Shown: positions 45,707 to 56,462, counted from the first letter of the stretch. The stretch: DNA of 64,000 bases from Bathymodiolus brooksi (GCA_963680875.1 OY804579.1:26025804-26089803); one strand, 5' to 3'. Notes: generated from the letters alone by a model not told the origin. Numbers and translations: made by a program.

Positions 45707-46440
45707 TTTTCAGATAAATTAATATGAATTTAAAATATCATTTTCATTGTGCCAATGTACACTAAAATAAAACTAAGAATTGATATCATATACTCACTTC
45801 TATAGCCCTATTGTTCATATATTGCCATTAGTCAATACTTTATTACTTACTGAAAAAAAGACAAAAAATGTATACATAACTATAAGAAAAAAATGTTAGT
45901 TTATAATCAATTTAAATAATTACATGCTAAGGCAGATGGCTGCATGTGGCATATTTATATAATAATGTTGTGTTAGCAATGACTATATGGCATAGTCATT
46001 GCTAACACAACATTATCATTATTATTATGCTGACTGTTATATGTAGACAAAATATATTGAGAACTATTACAATAAAGGAGGGCCTGATATTGGTGACTAA
46101 TATATTGGATCAGATAGTCTTGAAAGTGTGAGAATATTCTTTGTTTCATTTAAGGCTTTAAAAATATAAAGATTTTTGAAGTTTGAAGTTTGAAATTTAA
46201 TTAACAACAATAACAAGTATTATTAAATAACTTTGATTTATTAGACTTTATATGATCAAATCTGTCAATACAATATAAAAACTTGCATTGGGCCAATACG
46301 GCAAAAACCAGTCCAATACGGATATTTTCCGTATTGGCCCAATTCCAGTCAGTCCAATAACAACTAGATCGGAATCTGCTAGACATTTCGACAATTGCAA
46401 GGAAAAATCCCGAGAGATATTGGACTGGTTAATTAATAAA
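45707..46440. other. AT-rich spacer with hairpin and CCAATACGG repeats
   Basis: Contains the perfect hairpin 45962-46016 and, at 46288-46375, facing GGGCCAATACGG / CCGTATTGGCCC segments and several AGTCCAATA copies, the outer part of the palindromic element at 46447. No gene seen. Confidence 0.5.
45962..46016. repeat. Perfect 25-bp stem hairpin, 5-nt loop
   Basis: ATAATGTTGTGTTAGCAATG ACTAT at 45962-45986 and its exact complement at 45992-46016 with loop ATGGC. Perfect pairing in noncoding DNA points to a recent palindrome or a small RNA hairpin. Confidence 0.9.
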
Positions 46441-46446
46441 GGTATC

Positions 46447-46577
46447 ATTACGTGATGTTTTTCATATTGGCCTAGTTATAGGTCCTCTGTCTGCTGTATT
46501 GGTGTTCGGCTGCGCCTCAGGCCAATACAGCAGGCCTCGGACCTATAAATAGGCCAATATGAAAAACATCACGTAAT
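46447..46577. repeat. Foldback palindrome, ~57-bp arms
   Basis: The arm starting ATTACGTGATGTTTTTCATA (46447) pairs with the one ending TATGAAAAACATCACGTAAT (46577); the centre is GTTCGGCTGCGCCTCAG. A few mismatches in the middle of the arms. Similar in plan to the hairpin at 9445-9606. Probably a MITE, together with the CCAATACGG repeats to its left. Confidence 0.8.
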
Positions 46578-46579
46578 AG

Positions 46580-47410
46580 TACTATATTAAACAACGTTTA
46601 GACGACTATATGATAGATTGACAGATTGGATCCGCCCTCTTGCACGTGGACTAGCTATATATAGCTTGACAAGTCAGCTAAAAACCCAACCTTCCCCGCG
46701 TGAAACTGGCATAGTAGATGTACTATTTTCGCATAGTATATCAACGCTATATAATTCTTTGTGATATATGCCAAAATATCGTATGAACTTATATTACAGA
46801 AGAAATTTACAGAAAACATAATAATAACTTTTATACATGTATGTATCTGTATTAAAAAGTGTTTGGGAATTGCACATCATCTCAAAATTATTTCCTCTAT
46901 TAAGTGAACTAAATAAACTGCTGAAACGTGTGTATGATTCACCCATCCACAACAATTATTATGAAAAGTAGTGTGTCTCAATTTTTTACGATTAAAGTCC
47001 CTATTTTTGATACATACAACCAAATTGCAGAACTTCTACTGTATATTGAAGTCATCAGAAATACCATGCCATAATACAGTCAGGTGAATCTCTATGCCTC
47101 TGTTGTCATGAGGTATAAAAATGTCCATATTTGTTTCTTTCATTTCAAATTACTGTATCGACCTTGTACAATAATAAATCTGTCCCACATTCTATTTATT
47201 CATGATCAGCAGTTACAAAATATGTGTATGCATGGAATATACAAAAGTTAGTGTATTCAGCATTAAATAGAAAATGTATACCAAATATTTGTTGGTAAAT
47301 ACCTAATTGCAAATATTTTGTTTACACCGACATACAATCTCATTCAAACAATTTTTATGGCAATGCGTTATGAAAAAAAATGAAGATGTAAATAAAAACA
47401 CTTCCAATTT
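46580..47410. other. AT-rich sequence, nothing recognised
   Basis: No coding frame, array or TIR recognised between the palindrome and the 38-bp array. Confidence 0.5.
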
Positions 47411-48053
47411 GTATTACAGTAATAACAGATATTATACATGTACATGACGTATTACAGTAATAGCAGATATTATACATGTACATGACGTATTACAGTAATA
47501 ACAGATATTATACATGTACATGACGTATTACAGTAATAGCAGATATTATACATGTACATGACGTATTACAGTAATAACAGATATTATACATGTACATGAC
47601 GTATTACAGTAATAGTAGATATTATACATGTACATGACGTATTACAGTAATAGCAGATATTATACATGTACATGACGTATTACAGTAATAACAGATATTA
47701 TACATGTACATGACGTATTACAGTAATAGCAGATATTATACATGTACATGACGTATTACAGTAATAACAGATATTATACATGTACATGACGTATTACAGT
47801 AATAACAGATATTATACATGTACATGACGTATTACAGTAATAGCAGATATTATACATGTACATGACGTATTACAGTAATAACAGATATTATACATGTACA
47901 TGACGTATTACAGTAATAGCAGATATTATACATGTACATGACGTATTACAGTAATAACAGATATTATACATGTACATGACGTATTACAGTAATAGCAGAT
48001 ATTATACATGTACATGACGTATTACAGTAATAACAGATATTATACATGTACAT
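47411..48053 (+). repeat. 38-bp array with dimeric structure
   Basis: About 17 copies of a 38-base unit (ACGTATTACAGTAATARCAG then ATATTATACATGTACATG). The R position mostly alternates A and G from copy to copy, so the true unit is a 76-base dimer; breaks in the alternation occur near 47770-47810, and one copy near 47610 has GTAG instead. Each unit holds the palindrome TACATGTACATG. Confidence 0.95.
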
Positions 48054-49123
48054 GTATTTGCCCACATGAAAAAGATCTTGAACGAAACTTTCCCTTGTCA
48101 ACTAAAATGACTTTTCTGTGTAATGGGAAGTGATAATCATAGAACACTGTTTCTTTCTTTTTCATTTTTGAATTCACAGAATATTTTATATTTTTTTTAT
48201 TACCAGCTTGGGATAAAATGAAAGACCAAATAATTTTATCTAAAAAATCCCAAGCAGTCTTAATTATTTGAAGTTATTTCCGACAATGGAACACTTTTCA
48301 AAAGACGGAATATTTGACGTATTGCCTGAGTGTACCTTGTTATTTTGGGTAATTTGTTATTCTCATCGACATCGTGTAGTATAACTGGTACTCCAGTCAG
48401 CATCAAACGGACATTTTTGGATTTCTAAACTTTCATTCTTTTACATAAACAAATTCTTTGGTAAAACATATATAAATAATGTCATGACGATTGCAATGAA
48501 ATGTCAATCAGCACCCAGTACTTTGAATGACACATTCCATATCCATTCGCTGCTCACCATTGTCCATGTGTTATAAAAAAAACTTTTCCGGAAAAAGAAG
48601 GAATTTAGTTCGACTTTTTAAAGAAAGTTATTCGTTAACATTTGTGTTTTTTTTCATGCTTTGTCAACAGACCTTCGCAGTTGACATTTCTGTCAAAAGG
48701 GGTGATTTGTTAACGATTTTTTCAGACTTCTTGTGGTCACAGGCACTCGAATTCCGGACCCCCTTTTTCCTCATTTGGTCCCTCCCGCGATTATGGTATG
48801 GATGTTTGTCTGGAAGTATATCTTTGAACCATTTATCCATATTTTACAACATTTCGTGTTACAACTCTTTCGTTCTACTAACTTTTGTTTCTAGGTCCAG
48901 CTGCCGTATTACTTATATATACATAAAGGTATGAAACAATCGTCAAAATACGAAGAGGGAATCCTCGCTTCGACTCGATATTTTACAATAACGCGCCAGT
49001 TTTAAAAAGGACCTTCACTTGTCCTCGTCTCAAATATGATTGTCCTTTCATTCCTATCTAGTTTATACGTACGAACAACAAATATTTATTGACGAAATTC
49101 AAGTTTATTCTCGACGACACATC
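48054..49123. other. Intergenic sequence, nothing recognised
   Basis: Short open frames (one of 135 codons at 48527-48934) without recognisable motifs or codon structure; no repeats seen. Confidence 0.4.
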
Positions 49124-49633
49124 CAACTTTCCTCCACTCGTACCCATTCAGGAGGTCAACCGAGCATATTCTGTTTCGCGCTATTTAATTGGTCGGACAG
49201 ATTTTCGGAACTTATTTAGCTTGTTCTTCGCTACGCACGGCCATCCATTTCGTATCGAGAGGCCTATTAAGCGGGAGTAGATGATGTTGTTAGGTATAGA
49301 TTTGTTTGTTGTTGAAGATTCAAGCAGGAAAGCGAAGCTGGTTGTTTCCTTGTATGTTGTTGGATTTTGTTTTATGTACAATATACATGATGTACATTTA
49401 CCCATATCCATTCTTTTTTTCAGGTAAATAACATAATTAGAACTTTTCATGAGTATCGCAACAAAGTTTGATCTTTAATTCTTTCTGTAGCTGAAAGAAA
49501 TATTATATAAAATCTGGTTTGAACAACACACACCTAAAATTGTGGATGTAAAAAAAAAGGGGGGGGGGGGTAATTACTCACAACAATGTTTTTGTACCTA
49601 GACACGCATTATTTTTGGGTCTAATGTACTCTT

Positions 49634-49665
<32 letters not shown>

Positions 49666-50478
49666 GACAAAATTTGTGTTGTATTTTTTTATTGGTTTAT
49701 TGAAACATGAAGTACTAAAAATGCACACCTTCATGTTTTACTTATTTTAACTGTTTAAATCAAAACTGGGCATCAGAAATTGCATTAAGAGGGTCTTTTT
49801 TTCTTGGTTTTTTTATAATATTTTTGGGTCATTAATTATTTGTGATGAGCCTAGATACAAAAATGTTGACCCCCCCCCCCCCCCCCCCTATGTTTTTTGC
49901 AAAGGCCATTACAGTTGGAATTTTACACGTATCTCCCTAAACAGAAAAGAAATACAAAGAGTAGTTATAATCCCTTTAATGCAAAAATTTCTTTTGAGGC
50001 ATATTTACATATACATATACCTGTTTCTAAGGCAGAAGAGGGGAATTATGAAAGTTACAATTTACAAGGGGTTTACTTATGTACACTGTCTTTTTGTTGT
50101 TGCTGGGATAGGGGTTGAGGAGCGTTAACTCATTTTTATTTTTTGACAAGCCTAAAAAGGAGATTTTTTTGCTTTATGATAACTAGTGTCCCTTTCTCTA
50201 TGATCATTTCAGTGATCAAATGGTCATCCGTCAAAATTTATGTTTGACCTGCATTTTTTTTCTGGTGCCTATATAACACATTGGCTGAAAAGGTTTACTT
50301 TCCACTTTTATTCTTATTTCAAACTCCCGCTTAATAGGCCTCTCGATACGAAATGGATTGGCCGTGCGTAGCGAAGAACAAGTTAAAAAAGTTCCGAAAA
50401 TCTTTCCGACCAATGAAATTGCGCGAAACAAAATATGCTCGGTTGACCTCCTGAATGGGCACGAGTGGAGGAAAGTTG
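49124..50478. mobile_element. 1.36-kb element with 155-bp terminal inverted repeats
   Basis: Arms 49124-49277 and 50324-50478: CAACTTTCCTCCACTCG..CCATTCAGGAGGTCAACCGAG... CGAGAGGCCTATTAAGCGGGAG and its complement, differing at a few sites. The interior is noncoding and holds G12, G22 and C19 tracts (49559-49570, 49645-49666, 49870-49888). No target duplication recognised. The right end abuts the 3' end of the Penelope-like element. Confidence 0.75.
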
Positions 50479-50484
50479 AGTCAG

Positions 50485-51004
50485 ATTTTTTTTGTCCTGA
50501 TCATTGAAAAGTTCAGAAGCATACGCTGATAAAATGTATCACCTGTTTGTCCTACGCATAATACATTTGAACATCTTTTGCAATAAACGGAATAAATCAC
50601 ACTGGCGCATTTACAGTTGATATAGCCTTTGATTTTGTATTCAGCATTACCTGTTCCATAAAATGTATTGCCCGTTATTATATGCTTACAGAGTGGACAG
50701 TTTTTACCACAAGGTTCACATTTGTTGGGTTTATTGTAAAATATATTGCTATGTTTTTTGTGAACTAATATGTCTTAGATGTTTTTGTCCTTACGAAATG
50801 CAACCATTGGTGGCTGCGGAAAAACCTGCTTCATTTTTTTCTGAATTGTACAAGGTGTCCAAATGTTTACGAAGGATGGTGTGAATATTTGGAAGGGCGT
50901 CTGTGTATGTTAAAACTAAAGGTACTCTGTCGGACTGTTGGTTGGTAATACTTGAGAGGGTCTTCACGCTCCAGTTTATCTACCTTTTGAAATTGTTTGT
51001 CAAT
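50485..51004 (-). pseudogene. PLE C-terminus: zinc finger and GIY-YIG endonuclease
   Basis: Reads IDKQFQKVDKLERED, then (shifted frame) SDRVPLVLTYTDALPNIHTI, PPMVAFRKDKNI-stop-DILVHK, CEPCGKNCPLCKH (the CX2C..CX2C finger), YKIKGYINCKCASVIYSVYC and LCVGQTGDTFYQRM, the GIY-YIG nuclease core (IYSVYC ... VGQTG). This is the native continuation of RT1, separated from it by the nested element. A TAA at about 50790 and a frameshift near 50955 disable it. Confidence 0.85.
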
Positions 51005-51007
51005 AAG

Positions 51008-53336
51008 GGTAATAACAAAATTACCGAACTCCGAACAATCTTACAAAGGGAAAGTCAAAGCTCATAATTATATAAACAGACAAAATCAGTCAACAACCGG
51101 AAACTGAAAACCGTAATGACCCTGGCTTGGTACAGGCATTTCTAAAGAAATGGTGGGTTGAATCAGATTTTAAAGCGCTAAACCTCCCGCTTTCATTACG
51201 ACTCAAAGTTTCCGGTTGTCACTATAACAGTATTTATAACAATACTGGAACTAAATAGGTAAAATAGTTGTCAAAGCAGTACCAAATTCAGTGAAGTAAA
51301 TATCAAAGACACTTTTACGTCACACATTGATAAAAAATATCTTTGACATTTTTGTTGACTTCCTTATCTTTATACATTTGCACTAGATGAAAATGCATCA
51401 TTTATTATCGTATTTACAGAGACGGAATATATTTCGACAATACCTTGGTATCGGAATATAAACTTTTTAAGAGATCGAATAAGGCGAATCTTTCCATAGC
51501 CCTGGTCCAGTAGCCTGTTTCTCAGATGAAGATGACGTTTCAGGAAATCAGAATAATTGCTACTGGCCCTTGCATAGCGAATCAATTGCGAGATGTAAGC
51601 ACCATATGCAGGAGAAGCTGGTATATTGCTGCATATATTTGGAAAATTTATGATTTTAAAATTGAAGTCATCCCGTTTATCATAAATTGTAGTACTGAGT
51701 TGACCACTGTCGTCACATTCGAGGTATATGTCCAAAAATGATGCGGACGAAGCTGTATCTGTGACCTCTTTAACTTCCACTCTGGAGGATATATCAATGG
51801 AAGAAATTCTGCAAATCTAGAATTTTTGATAGATAAAACGTCATCAATATACCTGTATGTGAAATTAAAGTCTCTAGCCTCATGAATCTTCTTATCTTTT
51901 ACAAGCTTTTGAAGAAACTCAGACTCATACGAGTACAAAAATAAATCGGTTAGAAGAGGGACACAATTCGTACCCATTGGTATGCCGACGACCTGCTGAA
52001 ACAGTGTCCCTCCAAAGGAGACAAATATGTTATCGATGAGGAACTCCAGCATACTGATCACTTGTTCCTCGGAGTAGCATGTTTTACCTTTTTGAATTTT
52101 GTTTGAAAAATAGGTGGAATTGTAGCCTAACACAACACATTTTGACCAATAGTTTCTATGACTGAAAGCTTTGTGAATTGTTTCTTTTAAGCGGGTTTTT
52201 AATTTGTCATGCGGTAGGGTGGGATATAGAGTTGAAAAATCAAAAGTTTTGATTGATAATACCTGAGAGAAAGATCTTGATTTCAGGTTATCCAAAAGAT
52301 CTTTAGAGTTTTTCAAAATCCACATGTAATTTATGCCACTACGCGAGTAAACAGTTTCACAATATTTCTGTTGTCTCTCTTTAACTGCAGACATAATCTT
52401 TGTCAGGTGAATAGACAATTCTTTCGTCGAACAAGTTGATGATCCCGCTATGTACCTTTCTTTGTATGGTGTCTTATGGAGCTTAGGTATCCAATATAAA
52501 TAGGGTAAATCCTCAGACTCCTTACCAGAGGGAATGTTTAGAGAGGTCATGAATGATCTGTGGTTAGCTAGGATTTCATCTTTGTCGAACGAAGTTGGTT
52601 TGTATGTGGTATTACTAGAGGTGTTGCTATTTATGCCTAATTCCTTGATTAGGCATTCAAAGTAATATGATTTACATACAAACACGATATTGTTGGAAGC
52701 CTTGTCCGCAGGAACGATAACATATTTGTCATGAAGAGAGGAAAGACACTTAACAGCTTCTTGGTCTTTAAATACAGACTTAGGTCGACTATTAACACAA
52801 TTTTTGAGTTTGTGAATCCGACCTTGTACTAGAGACCTAATTGTTCTAACCCAGTCTGACTAGGACTCTAACTCAGGATCTTGGTCTACTTCTCTCTTTA
52901 TCCACCTCCTGGCATAATCGTCAACAGCATCCATAATTATCTTGAAATTATGTTTCCAATTGATGTGTTGAGGTTCTCTGAATTTAGGACCATGAGAAAT
53001 CACCTTTCGGAGACTCTCATGTTGAATGATATTCAGATCACCAGTGATTACATGTCCAGATGGGTTGTATTGAAAAGGAGAGTGGGAGCAGTCACAAGTC
53101 AGAGGGTTCTTAAGGTACTCTTCTATGTTAATATCTTGTAATGCTTCTTTGTAGTTGAACATTTTACGGCCAATGCTGTTAGTGTAGCTATAGGAGACAA
53201 TGGGAACAGATTAATTTTTGAAATATGGTGGAATTTCTTTTACGACCTCTTTTCTATTAAGAATGTTGCTGATGTTAATAGCATCGATTCCTTTGCTAGC
53301 AAACGGAATATAGAGGAATTTTCTGTTGTTATCATG
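51008..53336 (-). mobile_element. Nested RT retroelement flanked by AAG, inside the PLE
   Basis: The PLE sequence reads ...GGATACAGCTCAAATCTT (minus strand) up to 53337, then CTTATTGACAAACAATTTCA from 51007, so rejoining the flanks restores GYSSNL-IDKQFQKVDKL. The inserted piece is 2329 bp and flanked by the trinucleotide AAG (53337-53339 and 51005-51007, plus-strand letters). Its 3' part (51008-51370) carries TTTCCGGTTGTTGACTGA and GGAGTTCGGTAATTTTG, a tail I recognise from mytilid sequences; a relative is at 19060-19200. Confidence 0.85.
51370..53336 (-). pseudogene. RT2: reverse transcriptase without endonuclease
   Basis: From the left junction: HDNNRKFLYIPFASKGIDAI, KEIPPYFKN then TAA (53211), SVPIVSYSYTNSIGRKMFNY, TCDCSHSPF, GHVITGDLNIIQHESLRKV, GPKFREP, a TAG at 52860. 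Then VPADKASNNIVFVCKSYY, YWIPKLHKTPYKERYIAGSS, IKTFDFSTLYPTLPHDKLK (motif A), FQQVVGIPMGTNC (motif B), FTYRYIDDVLS (motif C, YIDD). After a frameshift near 51780 it reads SFLDIYLECD, YDKRDDFNFKIINFPNICSN and AYISQLIRYARASSNYSDFL, LKKFIFRY. The RT aspartates are intact. No GIY-YIG or APE endonuclease is attached. This RT family is distinct from RT1 but looks Penelope-related; exact clade unresolved. Confidence 0.85.
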
Positions 53337-54520
53337 AAGATTTGAGCTGTATCCGCGCTTTTTCATGTTTTCGTTTAGATCACGTTTTCTTTTCTGGTAA
53401 TCATTTTGGTCGGAACAAATCCGTTTGACACGTAGTCCTAGTCCATAGGGGATATATTCCTTTACTGTTTTGGGATGGTTTGAACTAATATGGAGGTATT
53501 GTTGTTTGTCGGTGTCTTTCGTAAATAAATCCGTTTTCAAGTAAGCATTAATGAGTGAAGTGCGGAAGTCCAGAAATTCAATAGAGTCGGTAGAATATCG
53601 AAGTTCTAATTTAATTCTTGGGTGCATACTATTTGCAACACTTCCAAAGTTGTGTAAGCTATTCTCACCGTGAATCCACAAACCCCAGACATCGTCGACG
53701 TATCGCCAGTAGCTAAGCGGATGCTGATCACTATGCTGAAAAGTTCTCTTTCCCATTCGCCCAAATAGGTACATGCGTAATTCATGCCCAGCTTAGATCC
53801 TATTGCGTACCTTCTGTTTGTACGTAATGGTTGTTGTTGAAGGAAAATATGTTGTTTTCTAAAACTATATCTATTAATATTAAGGCGTCATCTGTAGGTA
53901 AGTTGTGGTTTGTCCGTTTATCCAGTGCCTTTCGACAAGCACATTTTGCCTCTTCACGCGGGACACTAGGGTATAGCGCCTTGACATCAAGACAAAACAT
54001 GATGGTGTTGTATGGTAATGGTTGAGGAATATAATTTATCTTGTTAAGGAAATCGGTTGAATATTTTATGAAGCTTGCTAAATTGCTGACATTTTCACTC
54101 AGTTCATTTTCAACAAATTCTGCAATATTTTCTGTCGCACCATGTCTTCCGTTAATGATAACTCTTAACGGATTGTTTGTTTTATGGACCTTGGGATTAC
54201 ATAGAACACGACCAGGTCTTGTGTCTTTCGGTAAAAAATAACCTTTCATTTCTTTTGTAATTGATTGTCTTTTTGTACATACCTTCACTGATTTTCTGAA
54301 TTTGATTTTCCGTTTTTTGAATGGTATTTTCATTAATTTGTTTATATGTTGAGACATACAGAAGATCTTTTTCTATGTCGTCTCTGTATTTATCAGTGTC
54401 TAAAACTACAATGCCGGATCCTTTGTCACTTGGCCTTATGATTAAACTGTTTTCTTCAAGTAAATCTTTCATAACTTTATTTTCTTGTTTAGTGATATTA
54501 ATTTAGAAAAAAAATCTCGT
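53337..54520 (-). pseudogene. PLE reverse transcriptase domain (RT1)
   Basis: Pieces in order: IIRPSDKGSGIVVLDTDKY (54472 frame), then PGRVLCNPKVHKTNNPLRV and FIKYSTDFLNKI, FCLDVKALYPSVP (RT motif A; catalytic Asp in LDVKALY), and EGT/AIGSKLGMNYA (motif B). Next come YWRYVDDVWGLW (motif C, YVDD), FLDFRTS, LRVKRICSDQNDYQKRKR and MKKRGYS. Frameshifts lie near 54500, 54350-54240 and 53803. The catalytic aspartates are intact. The frame is cut at 53337 by the nested element and resumes at 51004. Confidence 0.88.
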
Positions 54521-54700
54521 TTTAAATTTTTGATCACATCATTTTTAACTTCCTAGATGTATTGGTCTAACCATCGATTCCTGCCTTCTTTTGGGGTACA
54601 AAATGATTTTTTTGTGGTTTTGTTAGTATATTCACTTTTGATGTCTGGTGAATCCGAATCATTTTGTCTGTAGAAAAATTCCTCTAAGCGCATACGTCTT

Positions 54701-55862
54701 TCTCACAATTTCAAGTCCGTTATTAGTTTTCCGATGTCTACCGTTTTTCGTGTTGGTACAAATTTTAAACCTTCGGACAAAAGGCGTATTTCGGGTTTCG
54801 TTAGTTTTTTAGATGAAAAGTTGTAAACTTCCGATTTACGAGTGTTTACAATTTCTTTATTTTCATTAAAATAAGTGTCATGTATTGAAATTTTCTTTTC
54901 TTCACGCGGGAAATTAAAAGTTTGCTTGTCCGTCTCAACAGATTTTGACACCAAAGATTTACACAGACACGGCCTATTTATGTTTCTCATTGGGTTAAAG
55001 TGTTCATTTTGATGTTGAATAGTAATAAACATTTGTGAATGGTCACAATATGGCGAGGAGGAATAACGTGTCCAACCTAAAATATGGTTGATTTCCGTTT
55101 GTAAACAAAATTCAATTTCAAACAAATCTGACGCGACTATTATTTCAGCTTCTGTGACGTACGATAATGAATTTCCGCTTGTTTTACGCATGTCTTCTAA
55201 ATGTTTATTGAAGCTTCCAGAAACGAATTGTTTGTATTTATTGCTGTCTGATTGCATTTTATTCACCACCTGTTGTCTTATTGTTTCATGATGGATTTGT
55301 GTGTCATTAAAATAAACAGATATGCACCGAAAAAAACAATTCCCATCTCCAATAACATTTATTACCTTAATATCGGATGTATCAGCAGAATATGAACTGG
55401 TGGCTTTAGTCTGAGTGCTGTTTGTATTGTTTTTGTACATGATGTTCTGTTGTCTCTGAAGATTCTGGTATTTTCTTGTTTTAGTTTTGAGGAATTTTTC
55501 TTTATGGTTTTTATACTCTATATTTAAAATGGTGTCTATGCTGTCATGTTCGAAATTATCGAAATTGTGTTTGAGAGTTTATAAAGTAGTATTGGTTTTG
55601 ATTAATTCTGCTTTGCATACCTTAATGGATTCCTCATTGAGCTGCCCAGATGTTTCATCAATAATTTCCTTTACACTTAGCTGTTTTTCCTTGCACGAGT
55701 CTAGGTTCATATTGTCATTTTTCATTTCAGTCTAAATCCGTTGGGGATAATGTTGTTGTTACTGCGTTTTTCCAAAAATTGGAGATGACTGTCACAACGC
55801 GCTTTCTTCTCCATCAATCGCTTACAATTTCGTAAAAGTCTGTCGTTGTTCCGTATTTCCAT
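54701..55862 (-). pseudogene. PLE N-terminus with embedded OTU cysteine-protease domain
   Basis: From ATG 55862 the reading gives MEIRNNDRLLRNCKRL...IPNGFRLK, then after a frameshift near 55735 a coiled N-terminal stretch ending KFLKTKTRKYQNLQRQQN (one TAA at about 55580). An uninterrupted 245-codon frame (54703-55440) follows. It holds an OTU fold: VIGDGNCFFRCIS with Asp32 and Cys35 of the catalytic box, an EAEIIVASDLFEI helix, and HFN with His147. Then comes NFSSKKLTKPEIRLLSEGLK FVPT, the conserved N-terminal motif of Penelope-like proteins. A TGA interrupts just before ERRMRLEEFF. OTU domains are deubiquitinase or processing proteases; its role here is unknown. The domain sits between two PLE motifs that are normally close together. 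Confidence 0.8.
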
Positions 55863-56329
55863 TACAATTCCAATATTACACTGAGGTATTGTATATTTAT
55901 AGTCTATATATGAATAAATAATAAAAACTTTACATTTTGTTCTGGACGTTTCGGCAGAACACAGCCTGTCTCAGCGGAAAATGGTATTGCAACGACAATT
56001 GTGATGGAAACACATAACAGTAGAATTATACATTACAATATAATCGACGTCATAATGTATGGCGCGAAAAAAACGTTATAGTAAACGGATATTTGCATAC
56101 ATTAGAGTCAGTAGTGTAAAGAAAAAAGAAAAAAAAAGGAAAAACACGGGGGGGGGGGGGGGGGGGAGGGGGGGAGAGGTGGGAGTTGAAATGTTGAAGC
56201 GGTATATTTATTGTAGGTCTATTTGGCGATTTAGTCCACCAGGAGATAATTTTTTTCAACACCTATAACTGAAAAATCCTGAACAGAATGTCCATTTCAT
56301 TAAATATGTTCTGCTATTGTGTCTTAATT
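55863..56329. other. Region 5' of the PLE, with G-tracts
   Basis: Contains a TTTCGGCAGAACACAGCCTG segment and G19 at 56148-56166 followed by A and G7. Possibly PLE 5' UTR or junction sequence; no gene seen. Confidence 0.4.
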
Positions 56330-56462
56330 TTTTATCCTGATCATTGAAAAGTTCAGAAGCATACGCTGATAAAATGTATCATCTGTTTGTCCTACGTATA
56401 ATAACTTTGATCATCATTTGCAATAAACGGAATAAATCACACTGGCGGATTTACAGTTGATT
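56330..56462 (-). pseudogene. GIY-YIG remnant, upstream partial PLE copy
   Basis: Minus strand reads NCKSASVIYSVYCK, then a stop, LLYVGQTDDTFYQRMLLNFS. About 85-90% identical by eye to 50485-50625, ending at the same 3' point (GTCCTGATCATTG / ATCCTGATCATTG). It is a 3' tail of an adjacent copy, or the upstream pseudo-LTR of the main one. Confidence 0.75.

Larger units (their letters stand above)
50485..55862 (-). mobile_element. Penelope-like element with OTU domain, interrupted
   Basis: Reads on the minus strand: start ATG at 55862, N-terminal region, OTU-like domain, PLE core motif (LxSEGLKFVPT), RT, thumb region, zinc-finger and GIY-YIG endonuclease ending near 50490. A 2.33-kb second retroelement (51008-53336) interrupts it just after the RT. 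Stops at about 55580 and 54700 plus several frameshifts show it is inactive. A second GIY-YIG remnant lies upstream at 56330-56462 in the same orientation, as in the partial tandem copies (pseudo-LTR) typical of Penelope-like elements. Confidence 0.85.

Noticed and set aside
48527..48934. 135-codon open frame
   Set aside because: No recognisable motif, no neighbours or splice signals, composition like the surrounding DNA.
51648..53774. A natural two-RT polyprotein
   Set aside because: The second half of the first element's protein is found beyond the insertion, and an AAG flank and restored sequence show a nested insertion.
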